Of a DNA stretch of 64,000 nt, positions 1 through 16,900 are shown piece by piece (positions within the stretch are counted from its first letter, which is position 1; the number at the start of each line of letters is the position of its first letter). The stretch comes from Wuchereria bancrofti (lineage: Eukaryota; Nematoda; Chromadorea; Rhabditida; Onchocercidae), in contig SSBO01000003.1 of assembly GCA_005281725.1 (NCBI GenBank), positions 5,518,495 to 5,582,494 on the forward strand. The letters are read 5' to 3'. The translations under genes were made by a program, and so were the position numbers. Under the pieces are notes generated by a model that saw only the letters and a program-made list of their open reading frames with translations, was not told the DNA's origin and did not search any database.

Positions 1-222
1 ATCAATTGAGTACAGAGTGATTAAAGTACTAAATAAATTCAAGTCAGAAATTTGAACTGATACTGTGTATCTTCCACATATTCCTTTTTCTCTTCTCTAT
101 TTCATTATTCCATTATTATGGCTGGAATTTTTTCATATAAAAGAACAAGTAGAATGTCACCACTCAGCCTGCTTCTTGATATATTTCTTTCTAGTTGGAA
201 ATAGCTTAAAAATCCTTAATTA

Positions 223-6050
<5,828 letters not shown>

Positions 6051-6070
6051 GCATATTCTGCTAGTGAATT

Positions 6071-6078
6071 GCTGAAGA
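6071..6078 (-). promoter_or_regulatory. Candidate trans-splice (or 5' UTR) acceptor of the MRP gene
   Basis: On the minus strand a TTCTTCAG acceptor lies about 20 nt before the chosen ATG at 6050, as expected for spliced-leader addition in nematodes. A second ATG four bases upstream of the chosen one opens only a four-codon frame. No cDNA is available here, so this is inference. Confidence 0.3.
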
Positions 6079-6466
6079 ATTTAAAAAAGTTGAAAATTGA
6101 TTGAAGAAAGACTAACGTTGCAATATGTACGCAACGTGTCAATTAATATCATAGCCATTTTTATCGCTTCACTGCAACAGAAAACTGAAATAATTTGATT
6201 ACATATTCAAGAAGGATCAGATGCACTCAATACTGATAAATATTTTATAACTAGAAAAGTATGGCAGATCTAAGAAATAGATGTGAAGAAGAAAGTTGCT
6301 TAACAAAAGGATAAATAATAACTTATTGTTTATAAAAAGTTTTGTGAAACGTTTGTGAGGAATACACTTCCAGATGAATGACTTATCGTAAAGAAATGAA
6401 GTGTCAAAAATTTCAACTCATTTGGATGCTATTCAAATTGATAGAGCTTAAATTATATGGAAAACC

Positions 6467-6512
6467 CTTAATTAATTAAGTTCATTATGCTTAATTAATT
6501 AAGTTCATTATT
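6467..6512. repeat. Two-copy 23-bp tandem repeat with palindromic cores
   Basis: A 23-bp unit (CTTAATTAATTAAG followed by TTCATTATG) occurs twice in direct succession. The copies differ only at the last base. Each carries the self-complementary core TTAATTAATTAA. It sits about 420 bp upstream of the MRP start codon, so it could lie in that promoter; no function is shown. Confidence 0.8.
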
Positions 6513-7671
6513 GACATCTATACTGAGTGATGATTGCCAAAAAAAAATCAATGATTCAAATTTGTTGTTAAGCACAACCATAACTAACAGCACAATTTGT
6601 TCATTAAGTTATTTTATCATTGTCATTGCAAGTATCATATCAGTGATAAAGTGTCATAGCGAACAACATAAGATTTATCCATTTTACAATTGAGAATGGA
6701 CAGGAACGACGATTCGTTTTTGATTTGAAAGACTTTGTATGCAAATAGTGGTATTATTGATAAGAGCCAACGTATTGATTACAATATCAGTGTTCGCAAT
6801 GTTGAAGACTTATTCAGGAGTCTTTATGGCCTGGAGATGATCAGTGGACATTCTGCTAATCTAAACTTTGGTTTTTGTATGCAAACAAGACATATTGTCA
6901 TATTATATAAACGGGCTAACCAACCAACCAACTAATAAATTCGTTTAGGATCATACCTTGTGAATATTCAAAACAGCAATCAATTTGTGATATTTTCTGA
7001 TGTAGTCTGAGTCATTATGTACATTCTCTCATGTAATATGTTTATTGTAGATAGGAATGAATGTAATGTGACTGCATGTGACAACTATCAAACAACTATC
7101 AATAGTAAATGAATTATCATTTCTGTTGAAATGTTGAAAAGCATCAAAAAGATCAAAACATCAAAATTGTGAATAAGCGGATTGTTTTGAAGCAGAAATT
7201 AGTCAGAACACATGTCGATGGGAAGAATAAATAATTTTTAAGGCAGAAAAAATGATTGTATGTTGTTTGGATTCACGGTTGAATTCTTCTGAAATTGTAT
7301 AGCAGTTGGTTATGAACTTTAAAAATAATTAGCAGTCAAGTGATAACCAAATAACTAATAGTTAGTAGTCGGCATTGACTTCCGATGATAACAGCGTTAA
7401 TTGCACCCAGTAGTTTTTTTCCTTTCGAGTATACTCTGCTTTTTTCTTCATAAATTCAACCTGGTAGAAGAGGAATAAAAACATTGCAGGAAATCTGTTC
7501 AATTGTTTCAAGTCGCAGTAATGTCAAACACGACGATTTGCTCTCTTGTATCGCAAGTATCTGGCTAGCACATAATTACAACAACAACAGGTTTCCTTTT
7601 GTAGGAAAAGTTATCTTTTACTTACGAAGCAGCAACAAACAACATAACAGTTCCATCTTCCATATAAAAAA

Positions 7672-7716
7672 AATACAAACAATCATTCTAAAAGATACAA
7701 ACAATCATTCTTAAAA
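7672..7716. repeat. Two-copy ~22-bp tandem repeat
   Basis: The unit ATACAAACAATCATTCT plus an A-rich spacer occurs twice in tandem with one small length difference. It looks like a simple replication-slippage duplication in intergenic DNA. Confidence 0.7.
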
Positions 7717-8088
7717 GTATGAACGAAATGACAAACACATGAAATGCATGATCGCTGCTTAATCATTTTATAATTAAGTAAAAAATGATTAAGTAATAAA
7801 GTGATTATAATTTCAGATAGAATCATAATGTCTAAATAAAATTTGTAGAGTATATTTTGTCAGAATCACGATATTATTTGCATGAATATCGATTACTCTA
7901 TTGGAGTCACAAATAGATCAGAATATTATAGTTAGATAAGAATTATATTTCGGTAGAATTAGAAAGAATTAGAAAGAGACACTTAGTTCAAATGATTGAT
8001 ATGTTAATTTAAAAAAAGAAATATTACTCACCATTCCGATTGTATCTGCTTTATTGCTTTACTGAAGTTGAATCAACTTGTTACTTTA

Positions 8089-8108
8089 AATCAATCAATC
8101 AATCAATT
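8089..8108. repeat. TCAA tetranucleotide microsatellite
   Basis: Four to five TCAA units in a row in intergenic DNA. Confidence 0.8.
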
Positions 8109-8921
8109 TTGATATTATATGAATTTTAACTGAATTGGTTTTTTTGACCACCTCTGATGAAATAATTTTTTAATTGAAATCTCCTGGAATTGAAGTTAAC
8201 TGCTTTGATAAAATCCGAGGCATTCTTATCTATGTGTGCAATAAATTAAAATCAAATCTTTTACTTAGTTTCACATGTGAACAATTATCGCAGTTAAGAA
8301 TATTCAGAATGTTCTTATCAAATTAACATTTTCTTTGTCAGACAATAACAGTTTCCTAGTTACATTAGTTGAAATATTAGCCTTTTAGAACAACCAGAAT
8401 AAATACTGCTGCTAAATCAACTTTTACATGAGTTTTTAAAAAGTTTTAGCGAAAGAAATCAACACCTAAACTCTGTAAATAGGAAAACATAGTAAAAATA
8501 ATTAATTAACAACATATTTCAATGGTAAGTTTAAGCAAATATCTGGGATCAATGATACGATCATTAATTATAGAATTAATAGTAGGTAATCTGATTAAAC
8601 TATTACAATTCTTATCCTATTCACAGCTTTTTATTTCTCAAGATCTATGTGCATACTTTATTTCAGAAAGTGTATGTTCATTTTGAATTCTAAGTTGCTT
8701 TTAAGTTGTAAGAGTATTATAGGAAGAAGTTGGACAAAAGCAGAAAAACTTTGTTCCATTTTTGGTAATGACGGTGCACTGATATTAATTTAGATAATTC
8801 ACTTTCTCGGCTAGTCTTATTTCTAAAAGCGGTTTTCGCGCTTTTAAAAGGGATTTGAGGAATTTAACAATGACAAGTATTAAATTTGTAAAACTTATTT
8901 ATAAGACAGGCGAACAAATTA

Positions 8922-11900
8922 TTAACATTTCTCATCTTTTAAGAATGGACTTAAACTACCAGCAGAAGAACTGCTATAACTTTCATCTCGAATACCGCTA
9001 TCGATGCTACCGTTAGATATGCGAGTATCTGTGGTGTCAAATGTTTGTTTTATTGTTGCTGATGGGACATGTAGTGGAAATGATTGAGTTTGACATGAAG
9101 AAGGACACGTCACAGCAATGAGCGGTAATAAATCTCTTCTTGAAATGACATTATCATCAGTCTGCGATGAATTTTCCACTAATTCATGCTGATGCTGCTG
9201 CTGGTGTTCTTGATGATGTAACTGCTGGCAACGTTGTGACAATTGTGACAATCGATGATGCTAGAAATTATGAAACAATACACTTTTTTTTTTTTGGTAA
9301 AGAAAATTTGCGAAAAAACTATATTTCTTACAAAAGCCGAAGTGATCTAGGAAGTGTGATTTATTTTAAATTCCCGTCAAATTTATTTGGAAATAGAAAA
9401 ATCTAAAGAAATTCGCAAATATCTAAAAAGAAGACCATTAGAAAACTCAGAAAGTGATACCAATTTTTCATTTGTTGACATTCGATTGCTACTTCTTGGC
9501 GGAATTGGTATGCGAAGAACGGAATTCTTGCGAGAAAAGTACTGCTTGTTTTGATTTTCCTTCGGCTCATCATCCACATACAAATTAGTAACTGCTGATA
9601 TCGAATTATTGAATGTTTTCGTCTTATTACTGGACCACCACTCCTAAAGTTTAAAAAGATGGACCAATCACTTTGGAACGAAAATGCTTATATTGAACAC
9701 CGCAAGGTGAATTCACTAAAAGTATCATTCTTGATTCAAAAATCTTCGCACGTTCAAAAAATTTTATGAATTTTTTCACAATGACTTCATTTGCTGATGA
9801 ATTCATGCTTGTGATCATCAACAAGGCTCATTTTGGACAACAAGGTTTCTAATGGTTTCTGCCTATTGCTCTTTCCTCTTTGCTTATTTCATCCATTCGT
9901 CGGTTGATTAAGAAAATAATTTTGAAAAGAAATGAAAAAACAGCCTGGCTTTTTTTTTTAAAGAAATATGACATTTAATTTGTGTATCTGTTGCAAACCT
10001 CATCGTCATCAATTTCCTCCTCTAACGAATTCAAGGATAATCGGCTACAACGATCAGCTTGACTTTTGGATTTCAATTCCTGGATGGAATCTCCAAGTGC
10101 TAATAACTGTTGCAGCAAACGGACGTCATTTTCCATCAGCGAGATCTGCGGCAATTAAGATAACATTAACAGGTAACCACAATGAAGAAAAAATGAACAC
10201 TTTCATCAGTGGCAAGCCAGTTTAATTACTTAATTTGCATCAAGCCTTGTCCCATTTTGTGTTACGTCCAACTCTTCCAAGTTTTCTTTGAATCGGAATG
10301 CGTTGCAGAAACAAATGCGTTACAAGATGCATGCTAACATGCACTCATCATTGTGTTTTACTCTATCAGCAGTGCAGTGATAGCATTAAATTTATATGTT
10401 GGACTCAATTACTGTCCTGTAATATTTTTTCATTGCTATTTTCAAATCACAAAAATATTTTTTGCTACGTCATTCGTTGTATTACTTACGTTCATTATCA
10501 AATATAAGTTAAGATTAGAAATGAACTGTATAGATATTATCTAATTTATTTCATGCTCGAAATTACAGGTAGGGAAGAAAATTTGTACGTCTCTTCCTCA
10601 AAAAATTTCTCAATCCAAAATCTGTTCAATTCCCTATTATGAATGAATAATTTAACTAGCACTATTCTATGCGCTTCAATTTAATTTATTCTATCCCTTC
10701 TACTTCATTCTTGTGTTCAATTCTTGATACGAATATTAAATTGTACTATGCTATATTTGTGACCTTTTTGAGTTCACTGAAACGGAACATTTCCTACTTG
10801 CATATTTGTTAATCCCTATAATTTCTACTATTATCAAGACATGACAAGAGGACAATTGACGAAGAAAGGAAAGATAGATCAAGGGAAAGTTCTCTTCAGT
10901 CTCAAGCCATGTCATTTAAATTGTCGATGAGTTATAGATATGTTTTAATAGTAATAGTGAATGAGATCAGTAGACAAGAATGGGTGGTAACAAGGAGGTG
11001 ACAAGCTCTAAGTCAGTCCTTTTAATGTTTACATTTGAAAACAGTGTTTGCTTCTGCTAGTAATAATACCGGAAATGGAGGACAACAACTGATATCTGTG
11101 ACAACATGCCTCAGCACTTGCAATAATACATGTTTTAATATTGCCACAGCGACATAATCGAAATTCAACAAATGCTTTGATGTGCTCATTTGCTGTACGA
11201 GAAGGTTAAATAAATTTAGAGTTATTGCTGCGCTGTTGTCATTTCTGTTATGCTTGCAGGACAGTTTGGGCAAAGGCATCGTTTATTGGGCTCTGTTCAA
11301 ATGGCCGAAGAATCTTTTGAAGTGTAGATTACAGGAGAAAGACTAAGAAGGAAGCAAAGGAAAAAGAACGAAAAATTACATTCCACACTTCTCGGAATCA
11401 ATGTTTTAGTTATTTTATCACCTAACCTTATTACTGGTACCACGCACTTTTCCAGAGAACTAATTGATGTCTAAATGTCCAAAGAAGGTCATGAGTCTTT
11501 CTCTTCTTGTAGATCATTCATTGATTTGATAAAGAAACGATATGCTGACTAAAAGATTTCATTAAGGTTTCAGGAGTCAGTGGAAGTAGCAACTATAATT
11601 ATTAAATCAAAACTAATATTTCAAAATCTTCAAAACCAAATTTTTCCATAAAAATTGGATTTCCCATATTTTCAAGCGCCAAAAGTGCATAATTTTAATG
11701 TCAGACGTTTGCAGAAATCTCGTCTTTTTACGAAATCTTATTTTTTAAAAACAAATTCCGTGGCAAATTAGTACTTAAGTAATGAACCTATTGGGACATT
11801 ACTCTTCATTTTCTGATTACTTAATGAGGGAAACTGAGCACGAAATAGTTTAATTAGTTCTCAGTTAAGCTGTTTCCGTGTTGTTCGTAAGGGCCAGCAG

Positions 11901-13892
11901 TTGGTGATCAATTATTTATAGTTCAACGACCGATCAGCACATTATTCCATCTGCCAAAAGCTATCAAAAAATCTTCCAGCGGTAATTGCCCATTTCATTT
12001 CGTATGGGTAAACTATGATGATAATGACAGTAACAGATAACCTTGAACGGGCAGTTAATATTTATTCAGAATATGTTATCACCTATGTTGAACAATTGAT
12101 AATTATAAACATTGCTGAACAGAACAGAACGGTGCTAATTATATTGATTAGTACCGATACATTTCCAAAAATTATTACCTTTGTGGAAAGATAGCATACC
12201 ACAAATTATATAAAGTGAATATTCTGATGTATAAATGAATGGTTTTTATGTTTTTCTCCGACTTAAAATCGTTTAACAGTATTTCAACAACTAAATTAAA
12301 TTCATTTGCCAAAGTTCCAAAATTTGCACAACTGTCTTCAATAAAGAAATAATGAAAACAGTGAAACATCGAGTTTGAATAAACTAATCTGTCAATAGCA
12401 AATAGTTGTATTTTTGAAGATAGACGAGTTTGTCACTTCCATTTGCACATTTCAATTTAATTATTCCTTTTTATAAATTTCAAACTTGCCCTGCACAAGA
12501 ACTATCGCAACGCAAATTCCAACACATTTGGGTGGGCATTCTTTACACTTCGTCTTCATTAATTATTTTGGATGAAATCATCTTATTTTTTCGCTAAATG
12601 TAACATAAACTAATAATTTTTAGTAATTTGCAATACAAGGAAAATTCATCAAAATGCTGTTTTCCATTACTTTTCCATTTCACCTACAATTTTTTAATAC
12701 TCTTTAGTTGAAAAGAAGTGTTGATTTCTTGAAACTGAACTTCTTAATGTAGATTTGATAATTAATAGCTGGGAAACTTTCTCAACGAAGCTTAAGTTCC
12801 AATTAAATAGAAAAAATAATGCTAAGAAAATATTATTATAAAACATTAAGTATGCAAGATAAGACTGTTCAAACTAGCACCAATATGTTATATTAAATGA
12901 AAACTGCAAAGTTTTATTTCTTCAAGTAAGACATTGCACCTACGTGTAATCACGCAGCTACTAGGAGCTATTTTAATGAATCTCGTTTCATTTTTAAATA
13001 CGCATAAGACTCCGTATTTCGGTGTTTTATTATTATTACTGATCAGCACAGAAAGCGTTGTAATTAGCAATAATTAGTTCACTGATACTTTTACTTAAAA
13101 TTCTACTTAAAATACTTAAAATTTTATTTAAAATTCTTATGCCTGTGCAAGCATAAAAATAAGAAAAGCTCTTATTCTTATGCTTGATAGAAGTAATAGA
13201 AGAATTCGAAAGATCCTTGAAATCATGTGAAACACTGCAAATCTTACCATTTTTTCGCGCAGAAGCTCGAAATTCCTTTGTGCTCTTCGACTAGAATCAC
13301 TACAATCAGTGCTATTATTAACGCCTGTTATCGTTGTCTTTGTCACTGATTCAGGCTTCTTTGTTGACAATATTGAGGACTGTGATGATACAGTTGACAA
13401 GGTAATAGTTAAGGAGGAGTATGGTGATAAGTATGCAGGTGGAGGCAAATGATCATTATTGTTAGTCTGCACAAAGTCAGATGTTACTTTCCGGTATGAA
13501 TTGGCAACTGATAAATTTTTTGTTGGATTTGCTTCAGTTGTGGAGGAGGTAACATTGATGGAAAAAGCTCCCGTAGACCCGAAATGAGGGGAATTTGTCA
13601 TAGGAGGGGTCTTTGACCCAGAACAAAACGTGTTTGTTCCTAAACAAAAGGGGATTGTCTCTGACTTGACAGAAGAAAGGACAGTATTTTCAGAGCATCT
13701 AGAAAACGTCATGTTACCACCGTGAGACGCAAAAATTCCCGATTCCCTTAGCATAAGATCGGAACCGGAGCTGGCAAGTGGATAAGGAATTTCGTCGTCC
13801 AAATTGCAAAAACTTTTCGTTTTTTTACAGCGTTCCAACCGCTTTAAACGATTAGCACAGAATCGCCGATAATCCGCCAAATTATCGTCCAT
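8922..13892 (-). CDS. LURAP/FAM89-family leucine-repeat adaptor protein
   Basis: Four exons, all phase 0, give 437 residues: 13892-13248, 10145-9999, 9643-9461 and 9260-8922. The residue 208-240 region, joined across intron 1 (LLREKM then ISLMENDVRLLQQLLALGDS, then IQELK), matches the core of FAM89A/B (KEMVGLRQ.D..LL.QL..L.ESIQ..K) and LURAP1 (Pfam LURAP). In vertebrates LURAP1/LRAP35a links the kinase MRCK to myosin 18A, and FAM89B/LRAP25 acts at lamellipodial actin. A similar adaptor role is inferred here. Residues 1-207 and 265-437 are low-complexity: Ser/Thr-rich early, a His/Gln-rich stretch at about 339-350, and a Ser-rich tail. The tail has DSGIRDES at 412-419, a possible beta-TrCP phosphodegron. 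Intron 1 is 3.1 kb. The start is the first ATG after a likely acceptor. Family call fairly sure; function inferred. Confidence 0.82.
10146..13247 (-). other. Large first intron of the LURAP-family gene
   Basis: This 3.1 kb intron runs from a GTAAGA donor at 13247 to a CCGCAG acceptor at 10146. It holds short open frames on both strands (for example minus 11022-11279, hydrophobic, 85 codons) with no recognisable domain or splice partner. I read it as non-coding intron, possibly with regulatory elements. Confidence 0.6.
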
Positions 13893-13902
13893 TTATTTTG
13901 AC

Positions 13903-13908
13903 CTGCAA
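13903..13908 (-). promoter_or_regulatory. Candidate trans-splice acceptor of the LURAP-family gene
   Basis: On the minus strand TTGCAG sits 10 nt before the ATG at 13892. The very short leader is typical of spliced-leader acceptors in nematodes. It supports the chosen start, but without transcripts it is inference. Confidence 0.4.
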
Positions 13909-16900
13909 TTTGGTAACAGCATTTACATTTTTTACGGGTCATTTCTTCCTCAACAAAAATTCGCGGCAAAAAGCAAGCACTTATGGAACATTACAAAAAC
14001 AGCATAACAAAGGGGAAACTATTTTCAACATGAATATGATATCAAATTCTATGAAAACCATTCACATATCTTGTGTTGTAATTTCAGAGCTGGTAAAATG
14101 CGAATTTACTAAAGAGGAGGAGTTCATATCTCTATGAAAGTAAGGTCCAAAGAGAGTGAGAATGAAAGTGTTGATCAAAAAATTGAATGTATAAAAAAGA
14201 TGATCTCAGTAATCTTAAAGTTTTAAGCTTAGATTGGCGAACATCCACGTGATATTCCGTTTTTCGAAATTTACGTTTTTATTTCTGTTTTTATTCTAAC
14301 AGACTTCAAAGAGCAATTAAGTCTTCATAATGATCTCACAATGTTTTTAGAGAACGATGCAACTCAGCGAAACGGTAAGAAAGCATTTATCGTTGCATGT
14401 TAAAACCGGAATGATGGCACGAAAAATGAACTCTTATTGAAATCAGTTTCTGTAAGCACTGGAGCAACTGTGTGCTTCTGATATTTATGAAACATTTTAA
14501 CATGAAGTAAAAAATATCTCAAAATGTCCAATTTAAATATTCGTAGCAAAAATCTGTGGAAGTTCAATAAGGAAAACTTGTGAGCTGCTTTATCGGATCA
14601 ATTGCCAGCATAAGATGTCACATTAATGCGCATTTATTGTTACTATCGGAAATTGAAATCATTTGTTGTTTTGCAAATTCTTACTCTCACTATTAAGAAA
14701 CATTAGATTACTTATAAATTCCAAAAAAAATGTCAAGTTGATTGGGAAAGGAAAATCCGTAAAGAAATTAGCTATTTTTTTTTTTATGAATTCATTTATT
14801 GTTGAATTTTTCCTCTCACAAAGCTTGAATATTCCATTTCATTCACTTTTTTTTGACCGATATTCAAAAGTGGATTAATTTTCAAATATATATTTAGATT
14901 AACCAGGAGCCCCGTTATTTATCAAATTTTGAAGACCTGATGAGGAAATTGATAAGGAGCGATAGAACAATCGGCTTGTAAACTTAATGAGAAATTCCTC
15001 TCCTTCATGATTCTACATTTCTTGGACTGCTGATAAAGCAATACAATTTTAAGTAAGTGCGATAAGGAAGGATCAGAAACGAGGAAAAGGTTGACAGAAA
15101 AAAGAAATGAGAAAAGATGGAAGAAATAACTGGTCTAGAATAAATTTGCTGTTCTATGGATTCTTAAGAAGTAAGAAAAATAAAGTATAAAGCTGCTCAA
15201 CTGAACAATAGCACAATTCTTTCCATTATGTAAATTTTAAGTTGGAATAAAGAAAAATTTAATTTGTCATTAATCGGTGTCAGCGCTTGATCAATCGGAA
15301 TTATATTCTTTGTTTACTTTGATATTATTTTTCGAATTATTTTCACGTTTTGTTCATTATATACTTTTAGCAGTGCACTCCTTTTAGTTGTGAAAATGGA
15401 GGAAAATTCTGTTTTATATTCCAATTTTATGACTTCTTCATTCAGATAATTTGGAAATGTTCATTATGACTTTATTATCTAAAAGCTAAGCACAATGAAT
15501 TGGAAATTTAAAGTAGTTGAAAGCATAATTAATGCATGATGTGATGTAATGTGACGTAAGTCCTTCCAACAATTGAAATTAGCAAAGATAGATGTATATT
15601 GAAAGGCGCAACAGTGAATAGAAATATGTATGTTTTTTGGTCAAATTAAGAAAATGAAATTTAGGTGATCTGATGACAACTGATATGATGCGAACAAAAA
15701 TGATAAATGTTATTCAATTTCTCCCATCCTTCATTCTACCTTCCCTTTTCGTGTTCTTTGCCTATTTCACACTTCAAAAAACTTTTTACTTATCATTCAC
15801 ATTATCTTAAAAATTGGATAAAATATTTTAGGTTACATACTCGGAGATCCAAACTAATTTCGAATTCCACTAATTTTATCTGTTTATTTATCACTGACAA
15901 CTATCTGTTGACATTTGCTTAATGATTGCAATGCTTAATTATTATTTTTCCACGAATAAAGGAAGAACAAAGAAAGGGAAGGAAAGAAATATCGTGCGTG
16001 ATAACACGTGCAGCATTTATCAGCTTATCATTATTAATCGTCATATGTATGAGAAAGAATTTCATCATATTAAAATGCGCTTTCAGTTATAAAAATTGGA
16101 GTAAAAGATGGATGAAGAGTAAAATAAAGGACATTTGGTGAGAGCAGGAGATTTATTTATCACCAAACGGGTTTACTCATCAAAGAAAGGGGAAATTTCA
16201 AGAGGGTTTCGACAAATGGTTCATTCATTGTGTTTCTCGATGGACTACTACGTTGAAAAACCTGATATCCACGGCAAATTTGTATTGATGTTTGTCAACC
16301 CTCAGCAACTGTTGAATGCATGCATGTTTATCTGTCCTCCTCCCTTGTAAATGAATTAATTCTGACAAATGGATCAATTTAATCAACTTTTTTTTACATC
16401 ACTGCTAGCAACCACTAAATTAAATTAATTTTTTCTTTTTTGATTCTAAATTCTTTCTATATTTTTTTTGCAAAGTACGTGTTTTATTCGCAATATGAAA
16501 CGAACATATGTAATAAATAACAGACTTCAGTGAGGCGTTTAAAATCAAATCAGTCATTTAAACATTTCATATTTTTACTTGTTTTAGCAATTACTCTTCC
16601 AGGAGTAAAGAAGGAATAAGTAATTCTGTTCAGTTCAGTAAAGATGAAACCTCATTTAATTATCCAATGAACTGATGGATAGTATTTTTCATCAGGTCGT
16701 AGTGAGTGACTATTTGTATTACTAATTAATCTGTTAGGAAATTTATTTACACTTTGATGTTTGCATATTCATAATGACAGCAAACATTCACAGACGAAAG
16801 TTAAATTTGGCTTCCTAAATTCTCTTCTCTTCTACAATAACTTTCTCTCTTTAGATTTTTTAACTAGTATTCCTAGCAAAAAATTGATAAAGACATTAAA

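Larger units (their letters stand above)
6051..8921. other. Intergenic stretch between the MRP start and the LURAP-family gene end
   Basis: AT-rich sequence between two minus-strand genes. It should hold the MRP promoter next to 6050 and the LURAP-family gene's 3' flank near 8922. Open frames here are short and lack splice-supported extensions or known motifs. Apart from three small repeats listed separately I see nothing. Confidence 0.6.

Noticed and set aside
9167..9406. 79-codon plus-strand frame
   Set aside because: It is antisense to LURAP-gene exons 3-4 and the intron between them, which are supported by phase and homology on the minus strand.
11022..11279. 85-codon minus-strand frame in LURAP-gene intron 1
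   Set aside because: It shows no domain, no splice partners and no start context, and hydrophobic bias is expected in such DNA.
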